Assembly: GCA_011033025.1 (NCBI GenBank)
Contig: WFMF01000185.1
Location: 204,001 to 268,000 of the forward strand
Reading direction: 5' to 3'
DNA from: Beroe forskalii
Taxonomy: Eukaryota; Ctenophora; Nuda; Beroida; Beroidae
DNA length: 64,000 nucleotides
Numbering within the stretch: the stretch's first letter is position 1; every line of letters starts with the position of its first letter. Shown here in pieces: positions 35,050-45,659 of this stretch. Both the position numbers and the translations under genes were made by a program. The notes beneath the pieces are model-generated. The model made no database searches, was not told the origin of the DNA, and saw only the letters and a program-made list of their open reading frames with translations.

Positions 35050-35625
35050 TTTGCTTTACAAACTTACAATACGGAAGTAGGGAATATCTGACATTTGAAA
35101 TTTAGCATAATGTATGACTACAATAAATAATTAATTAATAAATGAATTGAACAGCAGGAAAATTACCTGCAATACTTGCCTTCCTTTCCATGAAGGCATG
35201 TGACTGGAGTTGGGGCTATGGCTCACCTCCTAGTCGGTTGCCCTGGAGACTGTCCTTAACTGCTTTATCCCTGACAGTTAGGTCTGAGCTGACGAGTCGC
35301 TAGCATTGCACTATGCTAGCAAATTCCACTACTGAACTCACCAGTAGTGGAACGCATCCCAACGCGTTCTATTGGTTTTGTAACTTGTGTGAGTATTTTG
35401 ATGTGTCAAGAGCCTCTATGATATGTCATACAAGTTACATCATCACTAGTGCAGCAAACCAGTAAGGGATCAATATGAATATAATTACTACCTTTCTATA
35501 TACCAACTAACCACCACTATTGCAGGAACCACATTATCTTGAATGTATCCCAACAGCTACATTCGACCACAATATGTGCTCGCATGTGAGCTCAACAACT
35601 TAGTAGGTATCTCCATGTACCCAAT
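35050..35625. other. no gene recognised
   Basis: Unique-looking sequence. The phrase TGTGACTGGAGTT near 35210 recurs near 38560. Nothing else supported. Confidence 0.35.
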
Positions 35626-35629
35626 AACT

Positions 35630-36860
35630 CAAAAGCTCCTTGTGAGCCTAACATCCCAATAGCTCCAGGGGAGCCCAACAACCCAATAGCTCCAGGGGAG
35701 CCTAACAACCCAATAGCTCCAGGGGAGCCCAACAACCCAATAGCTCCAGGGGAGCCCAACAACCCAATAGCTCCAGGGGACAACCCAATAGCTCCAGGGG
35801 GAGCCCAACAACCCAATAGCTCCAGGGGAGCCCAACAACCCAATAGCTCAGGGGAGCCCAACAACCCAATAGCTCAGGGGAGCCCAACAACCCAATAGCT
35901 CCAGGGGAGCTCAACAACCCAATAGCTCCAGGAGCCCAACAACCCAATAGCTCCAGGGGAGCCCAATAACCCAATAGCTCCAGGGGAGCCCAACAACCCA
36001 ATAGCTCCAGGGGAGCCCAACAACCCAATAGCTCCAGGGGAGCCCATCAACCCAATAGCTCCAGGGAGCCCAACAACCCAATAGCTCCAGGAGAGCCTTA
36101 ACAACCCAATAGCTCCAGGGGAGCCCAACAACCCAATAGCTTCATGTGAGCCCATCAACCCAATAGCTCCAGGGGAGCCCAGCAACCCAATAGCTCCATG
36201 TGAGCCCATCAACCCAAGCAAATCACCATGGTCATTGGTTATTGGCAACACCCCACTCTCTTTGTAAGTGGGGTGGGTGGAGAATAACAGTGTTATTCTC
36301 CTCCCCAAGAACCATGGCATGGGTGCCCAACAACCCAATAGCCCAGGGGAGCCCAACAACCCAATAGCTCCAGGGAGCCTAACAACCCAATAGCTCCAGG
36401 GGAGCCCAACAATCCAATAGCTCCAAGGGAGCCCAACAACCCAATAGCTCCAAGGGAGCCCAACAACCCAATAGCTCCAAGGGGAGCCCAACAACCCAAT
36501 AGCTCCAAGGGAGCCCAACAACCCAATAGCTCCAGGGTAGCCCAACAACCCAATAGCTACAGGGAATTCCAACAACCCAATAGCTCCAGGAGAGCCCAAC
36601 AACCCAATAGCCCAGGGGAGCCCAACAACCCAAAAGCTCCATGTGAGCCTATCAACCAAATAGCTCCAGGGGAGCCCAGCAACCCAATAGCTCCATGTGA
36701 GCCCATCAACCCAAGCAAATCACCATGGTCATTGGCTGGCAACACCCCACTCTCTTTTGTAGTGGGGTGGGTGGAGAATAACAGTGTTATCCTCCTCCCC
36801 CAAGAACCATGGCATGGGAGCCCAACAACCCAATAGCTCCATGTGAGCCCAAAAACATTA
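35630..36860 (-). repeat. 27-bp minisatellite, Gly-X-Y pattern on the minus strand
   Basis: Units of CCCAACAACCCAATAGCTCC plus AGGGGAG. On the minus strand one frame reads GSPGAIGLL repeated, that is Gly at every third residue as in collagen. Indels not divisible by three move the pattern between frames many times, so no long Gly-X-Y protein is encoded. A second, about 105-bp unit (CACCATGGTCATTGG to CCAAGAACCATGGC) interrupts the array at about 36215-36325 and 36710-36815, with a relative at 37020-37110. Confidence 0.85.
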
Positions 36861-37114
36861 TAGCTCCATCAAACCAAATAGCTCCATATCTACATTTAGC
36901 CTAACAACTCCAACAGCTCTATGTGAGCCAAATAGTTCCATATGAGCTCAACAACCAAAGCAACTCCCAAGCAATCTAATAACTCACTATTACAAAACTG
37001 CTGCCAGTTATAATCTACCCATATCAGGTCACAGTTTTTGGCAACACTCTACTTTCCTTTCAAAGTGGGGTGGGTGGAGAATAACAGTGTTGTTCTCTGC
37101 CCCAAGAACCAAGA

Positions 37115-38950
37115 CCTGGAAGCCGTTTGCTCCAAACACAGCTGTTTCCAGTGGGCACATGAACAATATGTACTGAATGCAACACCACTGTTACACCATA
37201 TGAAATTTACGTGGTAACTTCATGCATTTAACAAAAAATGCTTGCACCAAAATTTGCTTCCAACCTAGTAGTAGTACAAAATTAAAAAAATACATTACAA
37301 ATTTACCAAATAAAACCAATTTACCTAATCAACATGAATACTATAACCACTTTGTCAATGGAAAAAGACCACAAAATTTATTGATATAACAAAAAATCAT
37401 TGCACACCAACTTCGTTAAACTGGGAAGTTTTAGACTAATTATTCCCTTGTATCCAGTGGATAATGAAAAATGCAGTTTTTAGAAACGAATAACACGCCA
37501 TCACTTATAGAAAACCACACAATTTAAGCTGTCCCAGCATTAAAGTCAACCAAAAAAGCCATTCTGATAGATATCAGACATAAATGTTGGGTGATGAAAC
37601 CTACTTGAGAGTACATCAATGAAACACAAAAAGCTTTTCATACACGCCAAAAAAGATATGAAAAGGACTTTTGATAGTGGATACCTCATCACATGCAGTA
37701 GTAACACCATGGATAATTCATGACAAGAATTCATGAATCTAATGCAACTAACCACACCCTACCGTCAAGGTAATCTGTGAACTGCACAAATCATAAATTA
37801 ACAGAGAAATAGCAAGGTAACTCATAATACATTATTATATACTAAACATCAGCTATAAAATATGGAAGTACTGACAGAAAATCCATCCTTTATTAGGTAA
37901 ACAATGGATAAAACGAAAATGAAACAAGAAATAACTAAATTGTTAAACCATCAAAGTTATGTGAAAAGTAGTAAAAAATAATCTAAGCACGTGGATGCTA
38001 ATGATAGTCGACCAGAGAACACTGCTCAGAGACACTTTTTAGTAATAACATAGTAAACTGCCTCATTCTTGAGCCTGAACAAAACACACACTTTTCGATT
38101 GCAAAAAGGACCTTAAGGACAGGAGCTTTACCTGCAGGAATATACAAAAAAACATACCAAGAAATAGAAACAAAACCAAAAAAGGGTTATTCACTCCTGT
38201 TCGCCCAATAATGAGGAACATGATTATTGCGACATTCTTTCCCATAACTTGTCCCTAGAAATAAAGAAGAATGGAGGAGAAGATTTGGTTGCTTCATCGC
38301 CTCAAAAAAGAAGCAAACTGTATGTATTCGGCTCAAGTTGAACAGACAGATAACTGCTGTTGGGCCATTGGGGCCTATTACCCAATTGGAGAATATAGAT
38401 AAGCGAACAATACTCTGTATAGATATCTGTCCTCTACTATAGATTATTAGTTATGCCAACATATTATCAGCCAAACCGCGACTGTTGCCTTCAGACATGA
38501 GGCCAGAGGCCGTATGGCATAGGCCTCCGCTGGAAGGCATTTTACCTACCTACCTACCTGTGACTGGAGTTTCAGCTTTGATAATTATTGGTTATCTATG
38601 AAGTTTTACTCCTGGTAGAATTTTATTAGAATTTACGTAAATAGTCCGGGTGTTCTATAGTCAACAACTTAGAAATGAAAATATATGGGGTGGTTTACAG
38701 TATATAACTATATAAGATAAGTTAGATTTTAAAGTTGCTAAAAATCCCGTGCCAAAGATTTGGGTAGCCCTCTCACCCAAATTTTTGGTTCACGATCGCA
38801 TATTCTAGCAACTATAAAGCTATAATAACTTATTGATAATCTTATACTGGGTAGTGTTTTACAAATACCAATAAGGACTTGGTTGTAATGCAGCGGTTTA
38901 ATAAAAGAATAAAAGATTAAAGTATTCTTTATTGTAAAACTCATGATATG
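37115..38950. other. no gene recognised
   Basis: AT-rich unique-looking sequence. Short frames lack splice context. An ACCT tetranucleotide run lies near 38545. Confidence 0.4.
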
Positions 38951-38972
38951 AGATAGAACGCGACGGTTTAAC

Positions 38973-39036
38973 CGCTGCGGGGGCTTGCCAGCCCCTGATA
39001 TTATCGGGTACTGTAGTTATTAACTACAGTACCCGA
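38973..39036. repeat. two hairpins, GGGGGCTTGCCAGCCCC and a 16-bp palindrome
   Basis: CTGCGGGGGCTTGCCAGCCCC is followed by TGATATTA and then TCGGGTACTGTAGTTA with its exact complement (39004-39036). The first hairpin and its TGATAT tail recur at about 50250-50282 (GCTTGCCAGCGCCCTGATAT). Confidence 0.8.
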
Positions 39037-39163
39037 TACTACTAGTTAAGTATGTTATCCTTGTAACTCTGTAAAAATATACCTTATCACTTTATCAATA
39101 AATTAATTATTCAATTATATTCATCTGACAATTTCTTTATCTTATATCTCTGTAAAAATATAC

Positions 39164-39740
39164 ATTATTACACGAAATTAAGAGATCACTAAATTAAGGT
39201 GATCGACTTGAATTTCATCTTGATTTAGTGCTCGTTAATTTATACCCTTCTTATTTTCAGTACACCCTCTTTTTCTGTAACCTTGATTTTTTGACAACGC
39301 ATCCAAATTGTCACTAAGTATTGGGCTAAAAAGAATCAAATGATTCGCAATTCAAATTAAAATGAATGATCAGTTCAATTTTGTTCTAATTCTGTTCCTG
39401 GTTCTGTGATCTGATCCATTTCCATTCTCAACAACTTAACAATATCTCTTTAAGTGCTTTCAAGTGTACTCTGTGTTGGTAGAATGTTTTCAGAATCTTC
39501 CTTGACTAAAATCATGTGTATTTATTGCGACTCTCGCTGAATTATAGATTTTTTCCTAAAAATTGTGCAATCGAAATTTCAAACAAACTTACAAAATATG
39601 GAATGAACCACAAAATTAAGCGGGCACTGATATAAGGTTACATGAAATTAAGGTGATGGGTTTTTATTTTCACCTTAATTTGATGCACCTTAATAAAGTG
39701 TAACCTTACTTTCATGATCTCTTAATTTCGTGTAATAAGG
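39164..39740. mobile_element. MITE with TTATTACACGAAATTAAG inverted ends
   Basis: The left end TTATTACACGAAATTAAG and the right end CTTAATTTCGTGTAATAA pair over about 25 bp. Internal AAATTAAGGTGAT words occur on both strands. The flanks (CTTATCACTTTATC, ATTATTCAAT, TTCATCTG) are directly repeated at 39075-39140 and 39735-39790, so insertion happened with or beside a local duplication. Confidence 0.7.
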
Positions 39741-39877
39741 TCCATTATCACTTTATCTTTAATTATTCAATATTCATCTGGCATTATCCTAAATATCAAG
39801 ATTTATTCAGATTGTGACATGAATTATCTCCATATATCATTAGATAATATGAAGTGATAAGCAGGATAGAGACATAC

Positions 39878-40132
39878 CGACACACCCATTGACAGAGTAT
39901 GTTTTATACTGTCCAACTCCGACGGTATTTTTGATACAAACATCCTCTGCTTCTTTGCGGTAGAAGAAGCAGTAAAAGTCAGAGTTGCGTATAATAACCA
40001 CTTCACAGTCGGTAACTTGTATGCACTTTGCCCTGCAGTCTGCTACTGAGGTGCCAGAGTTATAACTAATGTAAACTTCCATATACCGGGGCCCATCACA
40101 GTTACCCTCCCACAGCAACCCACAGGTTTCTC
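39878..40132 (-). CDS. secreted PAN/apple-like protein, exon 2 (partial gene)
   Basis: The exon is bounded by a CCCTCAG acceptor and a GTATGT donor. It continues the frame of exon 1 (phase 1) and reads GETCGLLWEGNCDGPRYMEV, then SVADCRAKCIQVTDCEVV, DFYCFFYR, VCIKN and YSVNGCV. The DC-x3-C-x5-C core followed by an aromatic-Cys strand matches the PAN/apple fold. That fold is a disulphide-bonded module for protein or sugar binding in extracellular proteins. Eight cysteines are visible. Further exons must lie below 39878 on this strand but were not identified. The gene is oriented against the HACD gene. Confidence 0.7.
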
Positions 40133-40358
40133 CTGAGGGATGTTGCTTGCGTTTATACTTTTTATACATAAAGTCAGGTTCTAGTCTATTATTTTGATAT
40201 TAGGATAATACCATAATATTATTATCATGCATTATAACATGCTGTTATTCAAAGTACGAAACTCACTAATCTAATCAGATTTTGTAGTTTGCACTTCGAG
40301 TTCTGGTTCCATTGCAAGCTGGTTCTTGGGTTAATATATAAGTTTTGAAATTGCTTAC

Positions 40359-40431
40359 CATCCTGAGTGTCAGCGTTGGCTCCAATAACGGAAAGGAAGG
40401 TAAATAGAAGGATGATAAAGGAGAAGCTCAT
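40359..40431 (-). CDS. signal-peptide exon of the PAN/apple-like gene
   Basis: ATG at 40431 gives MSFSFIILLFTFLSVIGANA, a textbook signal peptide with cleavage likely after ANA, then DTQD and a GTAAGC donor (phase 1). The acceptor of 39878-40132 joins in frame to give DGETCGLL. The chosen ATG is the first in frame with the hydrophobic core. A mutated copy of this exon lies at 27596-27669. Confidence 0.78.
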
Positions 40432-40508
40432 GAACTGCGGAAGAAAATTATAAGGCATCGACCATTGTTCCGGAGTCTTCGTTGACCAAACGCCGGTCCA
40501 ATGCATGT

Positions 40509-40590
40509 CAACAAGAATTGCGCCTGCACCGACACAATTATTGTTGTTCCCGTAGGCTGTATGCAGGCGCTTAATTTCCCTCCCCCGCGG
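40509..40590 (+). repeat. GCAGGCGC interspersed repeat
   Basis: AGAATTGCGCCTGC to ATGCAGGCGCTTAATTTCCC, the best preserved member of the family also found at 3700, 16758 and 33512. It lies just upstream of the signal-peptide exon. Confidence 0.7.
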
Positions 40591-40599
40591 TGCTTGATG

Positions 40600-41255
40600 T
40601 AACCTTAGCATCATAATAAGATAATACAAAACGCAGTCGTTATAAAGTAATAAGAGTATAAATATTGTTCCGATGCGGGTGCTGCGCGCAAACACCGAGA
40701 ATACGAATTGGCACGTGCCATTTCTTCTAAAATTCCTGCGTGCGCGCTCGTTGTTGTACTCAGTTCGTTGTAGATTTCGCGCCAATTTGTTGAATTGGTT
40801 TACGTTTCACATCAAATTGTGTCACCGTTTATTCACGCGATGTATTTTCTTGAATGTTTATACTAAGGTGATATCACTTTTTATATGATTTTCAAATTTC
40901 GTGCTTTTGTTTTCTGTTTCAATGCTGTCTCTTGTTCCAAAAAGCAATATTCGTCTTTCACAGCGAATAGTATTTCTCAAACTTAATCGAATCCAGCAGA
41001 AAGTCTAATAGTTATGCAGTTTGGTACTAAACCTAGTACAAAACTGAAGCTCTTTTCCCTCCAATCCACCACCCAACTCCCACACCTAAGGTTTTAACTT
41101 TTTAAGACACGAATTCTTCAACAGTCTAATTAAATTTAGAACTTATCATAATTTAGGAGTTCGAGCATGTGGCACGGATGGGCCAGATCAACCTATAAGA
41201 TTTATACTTTGACAACCGACAGCTCCATGAATTAAGAAATTCGTTATTTTGAAGA
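40600..41255. other. no gene recognised
   Basis: Unique-looking sequence with a GC-rich stretch at 40675-40790. It could be promoter for the minus-strand PAN gene; no motif is decisive. Confidence 0.3.
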
Positions 41256-41264
41256 TGTATGTGA

Positions 41265-41490
41265 TATGAGGGGGGGACGGACGGAGGGACGGAAGGACGG
41301 AGGGACATTTTCATGACTGATATTATAAAGGAGCAATCCGGGCACTTTCCAGAAATTACAGTTGTGTATTGCAAAACTGGACCTGCTATGCACATATCCT
41401 ATTTCTCACCCTCCCATACCACGATCTCTGCCAACTCTCTCATTTGCCTTTTTGTATACACAAAAAGGCCAATGGGGAGGGAAAAAATCG
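41265..41490 (+). repeat. 230-bp interspersed repeat (copy 2)
   Basis: GACGGAGGGACGGAAGG, GATATTATAAAGGAGCAATC and the GCCTTTTTGT hairpin, in the same order as 34270-34501. Confidence 0.75.
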
Positions 41491-41807
41491 GATTAAATAT
41501 TCGAATGGCTCTTGTGCCAGTTTAGCATCAGACAAGCGCGAGTCCTACGCTGGTCAAATGCAGACTGGTACACGGCCTGATTTAAACGAGCGTTAGACCA
41601 ATGCCAGGCCTAGTGGAAACGGTTGTTTGCTTAAAATAGTATGATCATTGTGGCGATGAAAGTGAAAATCTGAAAATGAAATTGAATTTTTGATATTATT
41701 TTCAGATATAATTGTCATTTGAATTCACTAAGTTTATAAATGTTTATTTAATGGTGTTGTTTTGCCAAATGCGGACGCATCTTGTAAAAGTTAACCTTGG
41801 TTGAGCC

Positions 41808-43007
41808 TAGGCTTTCCAGTCCGATAATCGAAACCGATAATTATCTCCGATAATTCGTCAAAATAAATTATCGGTTTATCTAGATAAAAATTATTTTTAT
41901 CTAGATAAAGTAGCAAAAAAGCTTGCGTTGAAGAATGCTAGTAAAATTGAAAAATTTCATGAAAAACCCTCACTCTCGGACTGGTTTCAACTTTAACCAT
42001 TCTGAAGGATCACTGCCACCAGTCTAGCATGTCACTGGTACCTTTCTGACCAATCACCAACATAAGTCCGACATACCACAGACACCTATATTTTGATGTA
42101 TAGTTGAAACTATCCTGATGTATCACTGACACTTTTTTTGTGGATAACGGATACCGACACAAATCTGGCACCAGTGACACTATTGTGTCGTGTCACAGAA
42201 CCAAGTCAAATATTTATCATTGAAACTGGCAAGACATATTACTGACACTAACAACCTGCTAGATGACTGAAACCAGTCTGCCGTATCACTGAAACCAGTC
42301 TGCCGTATCACTGACACCAGTCTTCCGTATCACTGACACCAGTCTGCCGTATCACTGACACCAGTCTGCCGTATCACTGACACCAGTCTGCCATATCACT
42401 AACACCAGTCTGCCGTATCACTGACACCAGTCTGCCGTATCACTGACACCAGTCTGCCGTATCACTGACACCAGTCTGCCGTATCACGGACAGAAATCTG
42501 CCGTATCACTGACACCAGTCTGCCGTATCACTGACACCAGTTTGCCATATCACTGGCACCCGTCTGACGTATCACTGACACCAATCTGATGCATGATTGA
42601 TACCTTTTGGATGCATCTCTGACCTAGTCTGCTGTATAGTATTCCTAATACCGTTGTGACGGATTAATGATATCACTGACAAATCAATGATATCAACTTG
42701 ATATGACCTCTTAAACCAACCGGAAGCGCCTTTGGCACCACTATTACGTATCATTGACAATTTTCAGACGTAGTGTTATCACTAACAACAGTTTCACTTT
42801 TCACTAACGCCAGTCAGGTGTATCAACAATCACCATGATATCAGACTGACGTATATTTAGCGAAAGTAACCAGATTGGCTTGGACAGTGGCAAAAAAGTT
42901 TTTAAAAACTGATAGATTTTATCTAGATAAAAGTTTTATCTAGATAAAACCGAAATAATTATCGGTTTATCTAGATAAAAAATTTGTTACCGATAATGGA
43001 AAGCCTA
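41808..43007. mobile_element. hAT-like element with TTTATCTAGATAAA repeats and a minisatellite core
   Basis: Terminal inverted repeat TAGGCTTTCC / GGAAAGCCTA with an exact 8-bp duplication GTTGAGCC at 41800-41807 and 43008-43015. Both subterminal zones contain repeated TTTATCTAGATAAA palindromes and CGATAAT words. The core (about 42000-42600) is a 21-22-bp minisatellite, TATCACTGACACCAGTCTGC. There is no transposase. An 8-bp duplication and a TAGG start fit hAT. Confidence 0.82.
42235..42600. repeat. 21-22-bp minisatellite TATCACTGACACCAGTCTGC
   Basis: About 17 tandem units with a consistent core and decay toward both edges, inside the hAT-like element. There are no spacers between units, so this is not a CRISPR array. 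Confidence 0.9.
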
Positions 43008-43027
43008 GTTGAGCCAACCATATACGA

Positions 43028-43640
43028 AAGCTTTATTGATATTGAATCAATCAATATGGGTTGTATTGACTTTGTCGAAATAATTACGGAAAGGGGCCCA
43101 AAATGTTTGATCCGCATGGTTTTCAAGAAAGGGCGGACGTCCTTGCCCCACTGAAGCATCTTACCCTCTACGACGAAACTCAATGTGAGCATCGAGTTAT
43201 GAGGGTCCTTTTGAGGCATCAATTCCTTCCCTGCGCTATATGTTAATATTTCCATTGTTCATTCCCTTCCCTGCGCCATATGCTAATATTTCCATTGTTC
43301 ATTCCCTTCCCAACGTTATATATATGCTAATCTTTCTACTTTTCTAATTATCTATTCCCTTCCCAGCGCTATATAATATATGCTAATATTTCCATTGTTT
43401 GATCGTTCTCTGAGCCACCCTCTCCTGATTGAAAGGAGCCGAGATTGGAATAGGTCATCATATAACGAAGAGAATCATCGGATTGCTTCCGTCGATATCG
43501 AATCCCAGTGAGGGTATAAGGCAGAGATGTCCTCAGATGCACGTGGATTAGGTAAGTTCTGTCATAGCGATTGCTTTGGTAGAAATCGCATTCAGGGAAC
43601 ACCAATGGTTAATGGTTTATACTTTTATAGTAGCTAAAAG
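43028..43640 (+). repeat. segmental duplication, block 2
   Basis: Partner of 27745-28380, directly after the hAT-like element. It ends at GCTGGTGCAGG, where a 5'-truncated HACD exon copy begins (43651). On the plus strand a good GTAAGT donor occurs at 43552 in block 2 but is GTATTT in block 1. Confidence 0.88.
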
Positions 43641-43650
43641 CTGGTGCAGG

Positions 43651-44282
43651 TACCGTATGTCCTGTCCTGGGCTCGCTACTCCTTCTTCACTTCCTCTATC
43701 CCATGCTCCCCCAATTCCCTAACACCCCCAACTCCCTAATTCTCCCAACTCCCTAATTCCCTTAATTCCCTAATTTTCCAGATACTGGTACTATGCTCTG
43801 TCCCTGATCGACAAGGTACCGTATGTCCTGTCCTGGGCTCGCTACTCCTTCTTCACCTTCCTCTATCCCATGCTCCCCCAATTCCCTAACACCCCCAACT
43901 CCCTAATTCTCCCAACTCCCTAATTCCCTTAATTCCCTAATTTTCCAGATACTGGTACTATGCTCTGTCCCTGATCGACAAGGTACCGTATGTCCTGTCC
44001 TGGGCTCGCTACTCCTTCTTCACCTTCCTCTATCCCATGCTCCCCCAATTCCCTAACACCCCCAACTCCCTAATTCTCCCAACTCCCTAATTCCCTTAAT
44101 TCCCTAATTTTCCAGATACTGGTACTATGCTCTGTCCCTGATCGACAAGGTCCTGTATGTCCTGTCCTGGGCTCGCTACTCCTTCTTCACCTTCCTCTAT
44201 CCCATGCTTCCCCAATTCCCTAACACCCCGAACTCCCTAACACCCCCAACTCCCTAATTCCCTTAATTCCCTAATTTTCCAG
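43651..44282 (+). repeat. partial HACD active-site exon array, second half
   Basis: One 5'-truncated copy at 43651, then copies after CAG acceptors at 43792, 43949 and 44116 (spacing 157 and 167 bp), leading to the full exon at 44283. As in the first half, each stops matching the exon at CCTCTATCCCAT and continues into CCCAATTCCC / CCAACTCCCTAA repeats. Some copies read GACAAG-GTACCG, others GACAAG-GTCCCG. Confidence 0.9.
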
Positions 44283-44405
44283 ATACTGGTACTATGCTCT
44301 GTCCCTGATCGACAAGGTCCCGTATGTCCTGTCCTGGGCTCGCTACTCCTTCTTCACCTTCCTCTATCCCATCGGGGTCTCCGGAGAGTTACTCACCCTT
44401 TACAG
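44283..44405 (+). CDS. HACD: 3-hydroxyacyl-CoA dehydratase (HACD1/2 type), active-site exon
   Basis: The 123-base exon follows a TTTTCCAG acceptor and encodes YWYYALSLIDKVPYVLSW, then ARYSFFTFLYPIGVSGELLT and LY. This matches the RYSFYALSLLD..PYF..WARY.FFI.LYP.GV.GELLT segment of animal HACD1/HACD2. The family's catalytic tyrosine and glutamate are seven residues apart, here the Y and E of YPIGVSGE. The enzyme removes water from 3-hydroxyacyl-CoA in very-long-chain fatty acid elongation and is a multi-pass ER membrane protein. The donor is TACAG/GTTCAT, a weak match; joining to 44901 keeps the frame. Partial copies of this exon lie upstream. Exons encoding the N-terminal half were not found in the window. 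Confidence 0.88.
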
Positions 44406-44900
44406 GTTCATATTCCGCTTCTGTAACTTATATTCAACTTAAATAGATCGAAGTGTAAAATTGTGTTAAAAGAGACGAAATCTATGTTTTTTGTTTGCAA
44501 ATTCTGTCCCTTTCGAGTATTTGCTTATTTGAATTCAATCAATATCAATCTTGAGCCGGCAGTGTGTTTCCCCATGCTCTCTCTAACATCCTAATTTTTA
44601 CCTCCCTAATCCCCAAACTCCCAAATCCCCCAACTCCCTAATCAGCTAATCCCCCAAGTACCTAATTCACCAACTCCCTATTTCCCCAACCCCTATTTCC
44701 TCTACCTCATAATTCCTTAATTCCCCAACTCCCTAACCCCCAACTCCCTAATTCCCCAACCCCTATTTCCTCTACCTCATAATTCCTTAATTCCCCAACT
44801 CCCTAACCCCCAACTCCCTAATTCCCCAACCCCTATTTCCTCTACCTCATAATTCCTTAATTCCCCAACTCCCTAACCCCCAACTCCCTAATTCCCCCAG
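44406..44900 (+). repeat. last HACD intron with 63-bp repeats and a decoy acceptor
   Basis: At about 44562-44580 the sequence GGCAGTGTGTTTCCCCATGC copies the true acceptor and first 17 bases of the last exon, then falls into CTCTCTAACATCC intron sequence. Three units of about 63 bp (CCCCTATTTCCTCTACCTC, CCAACTCCCTAACCCC) fill 44690-44890. Confidence 0.75.
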
Positions 44901-45099
44901 TGTGTTGCCCCATGCCGTTGCTACGGGAATGTACTCCTTCCCCCTTCCCAACAAACTGAACGTTTCCTTCAACTTCCCGGCCTTCCTGATGATCTACATG
45001 TTGGGATACCTCCCAACCCTGCCCCAACTCTACAAGCACATGTTGAGACAGAGACGGAAGGTTCTAGCCCCTACTCCCGATGAGAAGAAAGAGGCTTGA
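44901..45099 (+). CDS. HACD: 3-hydroxyacyl-CoA dehydratase, last exon
   Basis: After a TTCCCCCAG acceptor the exon reads [19 protein letters not shown], then [37 protein letters not shown] and a short acidic tail to TGA at 45097-45099. It matches the C-terminus of HACD1/2: TG-(M/L)-YS-LPNK-NVSF, the last membrane segment, and the [13 protein letters not shown]-like end. The terminal KKEA could serve as a dilysine-like ER retrieval signal (inference). The first codon is split with the previous exon (AG+T). Confidence 0.9.
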
Positions 45100-45500
45100 G
45101 TGAGGGAATCACAGAACTAGGATTTATTGAGGAACAGGTTGCATTCTAAGGCCTCATCATATGAACTATTTTATCGATATAATAATCTTGCTTTTTTATG
45201 ATCTCAGCACTTCAGCATGGTTCCATTAACTTCAGGTTTAACAATTTAACATCTTCTACCACTATCTCTTTTCTGCTCTGTATTGAAATGTTTAACGATT
45301 TAATACTTAGTGTGTAAATTCTTAGTAATTTCTTAGTAATTTCTCTATATTAAGGTAATTTACATTGTGCAATGTGCATGCATGAAAGTGGACGCAGGTA
45401 TGAATATTCAAATACTGATCAGAAACTTGGAAAATACAATAAGCTAGACTTGATAGAAAACATGTATACATATGGAGTGTAGAACTGTAGATGTAGTTAC
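45100..45500 (+). other. presumed HACD 3' UTR and flank
   Basis: AT-rich sequence following the stop codon. No clear AATAAA close to the stop was seen, so the transcript end is unknown. Confidence 0.35.
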
Positions 45501-45513
45501 TGTGTGAGTCAAT

Positions 45514-45645
45514 TCCCGCCCTGGCCAGGGCGGTAACCCCCCGCGGTAATAAAAAAGACTGGCCAGGGTATATATTAGACGAACGAGTGTCACAGGGTGA
45601 TATAATAATATATTTCCGTCCTGGCAAGGACGGCAACCCCCTCAC
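45514..45645. repeat. two CCTGGCCAGG-type hairpins
   Basis: CCCGCCCTGGCCAGGGCGGTAA at about 45518 and the related CCGTCCTGGCAAGGACGGCAA at about 45615, each followed by CCCCC and AGAC/AGAA-A runs. They are members of a small stem-loop repeat family, different in sequence from the TTCGGGC hairpins. Confidence 0.65.
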
Positions 45646-45659
45646 AGTAAGAAAAAACA

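Noticed and set aside
42235-42600. Regularly spaced repeats suggesting a CRISPR-like array
   Set aside because: Units are contiguous without unique spacers, and the DNA is animal nuclear. It is a minisatellite inside a hAT-like element.
43369-43605. Minus-strand frame ECDFYQSNRYDRTYLIHV in the segmental duplication
   Set aside because: The block 1 counterpart has stops in this frame, and a plus-strand donor-like site overlaps it. No family recognised.
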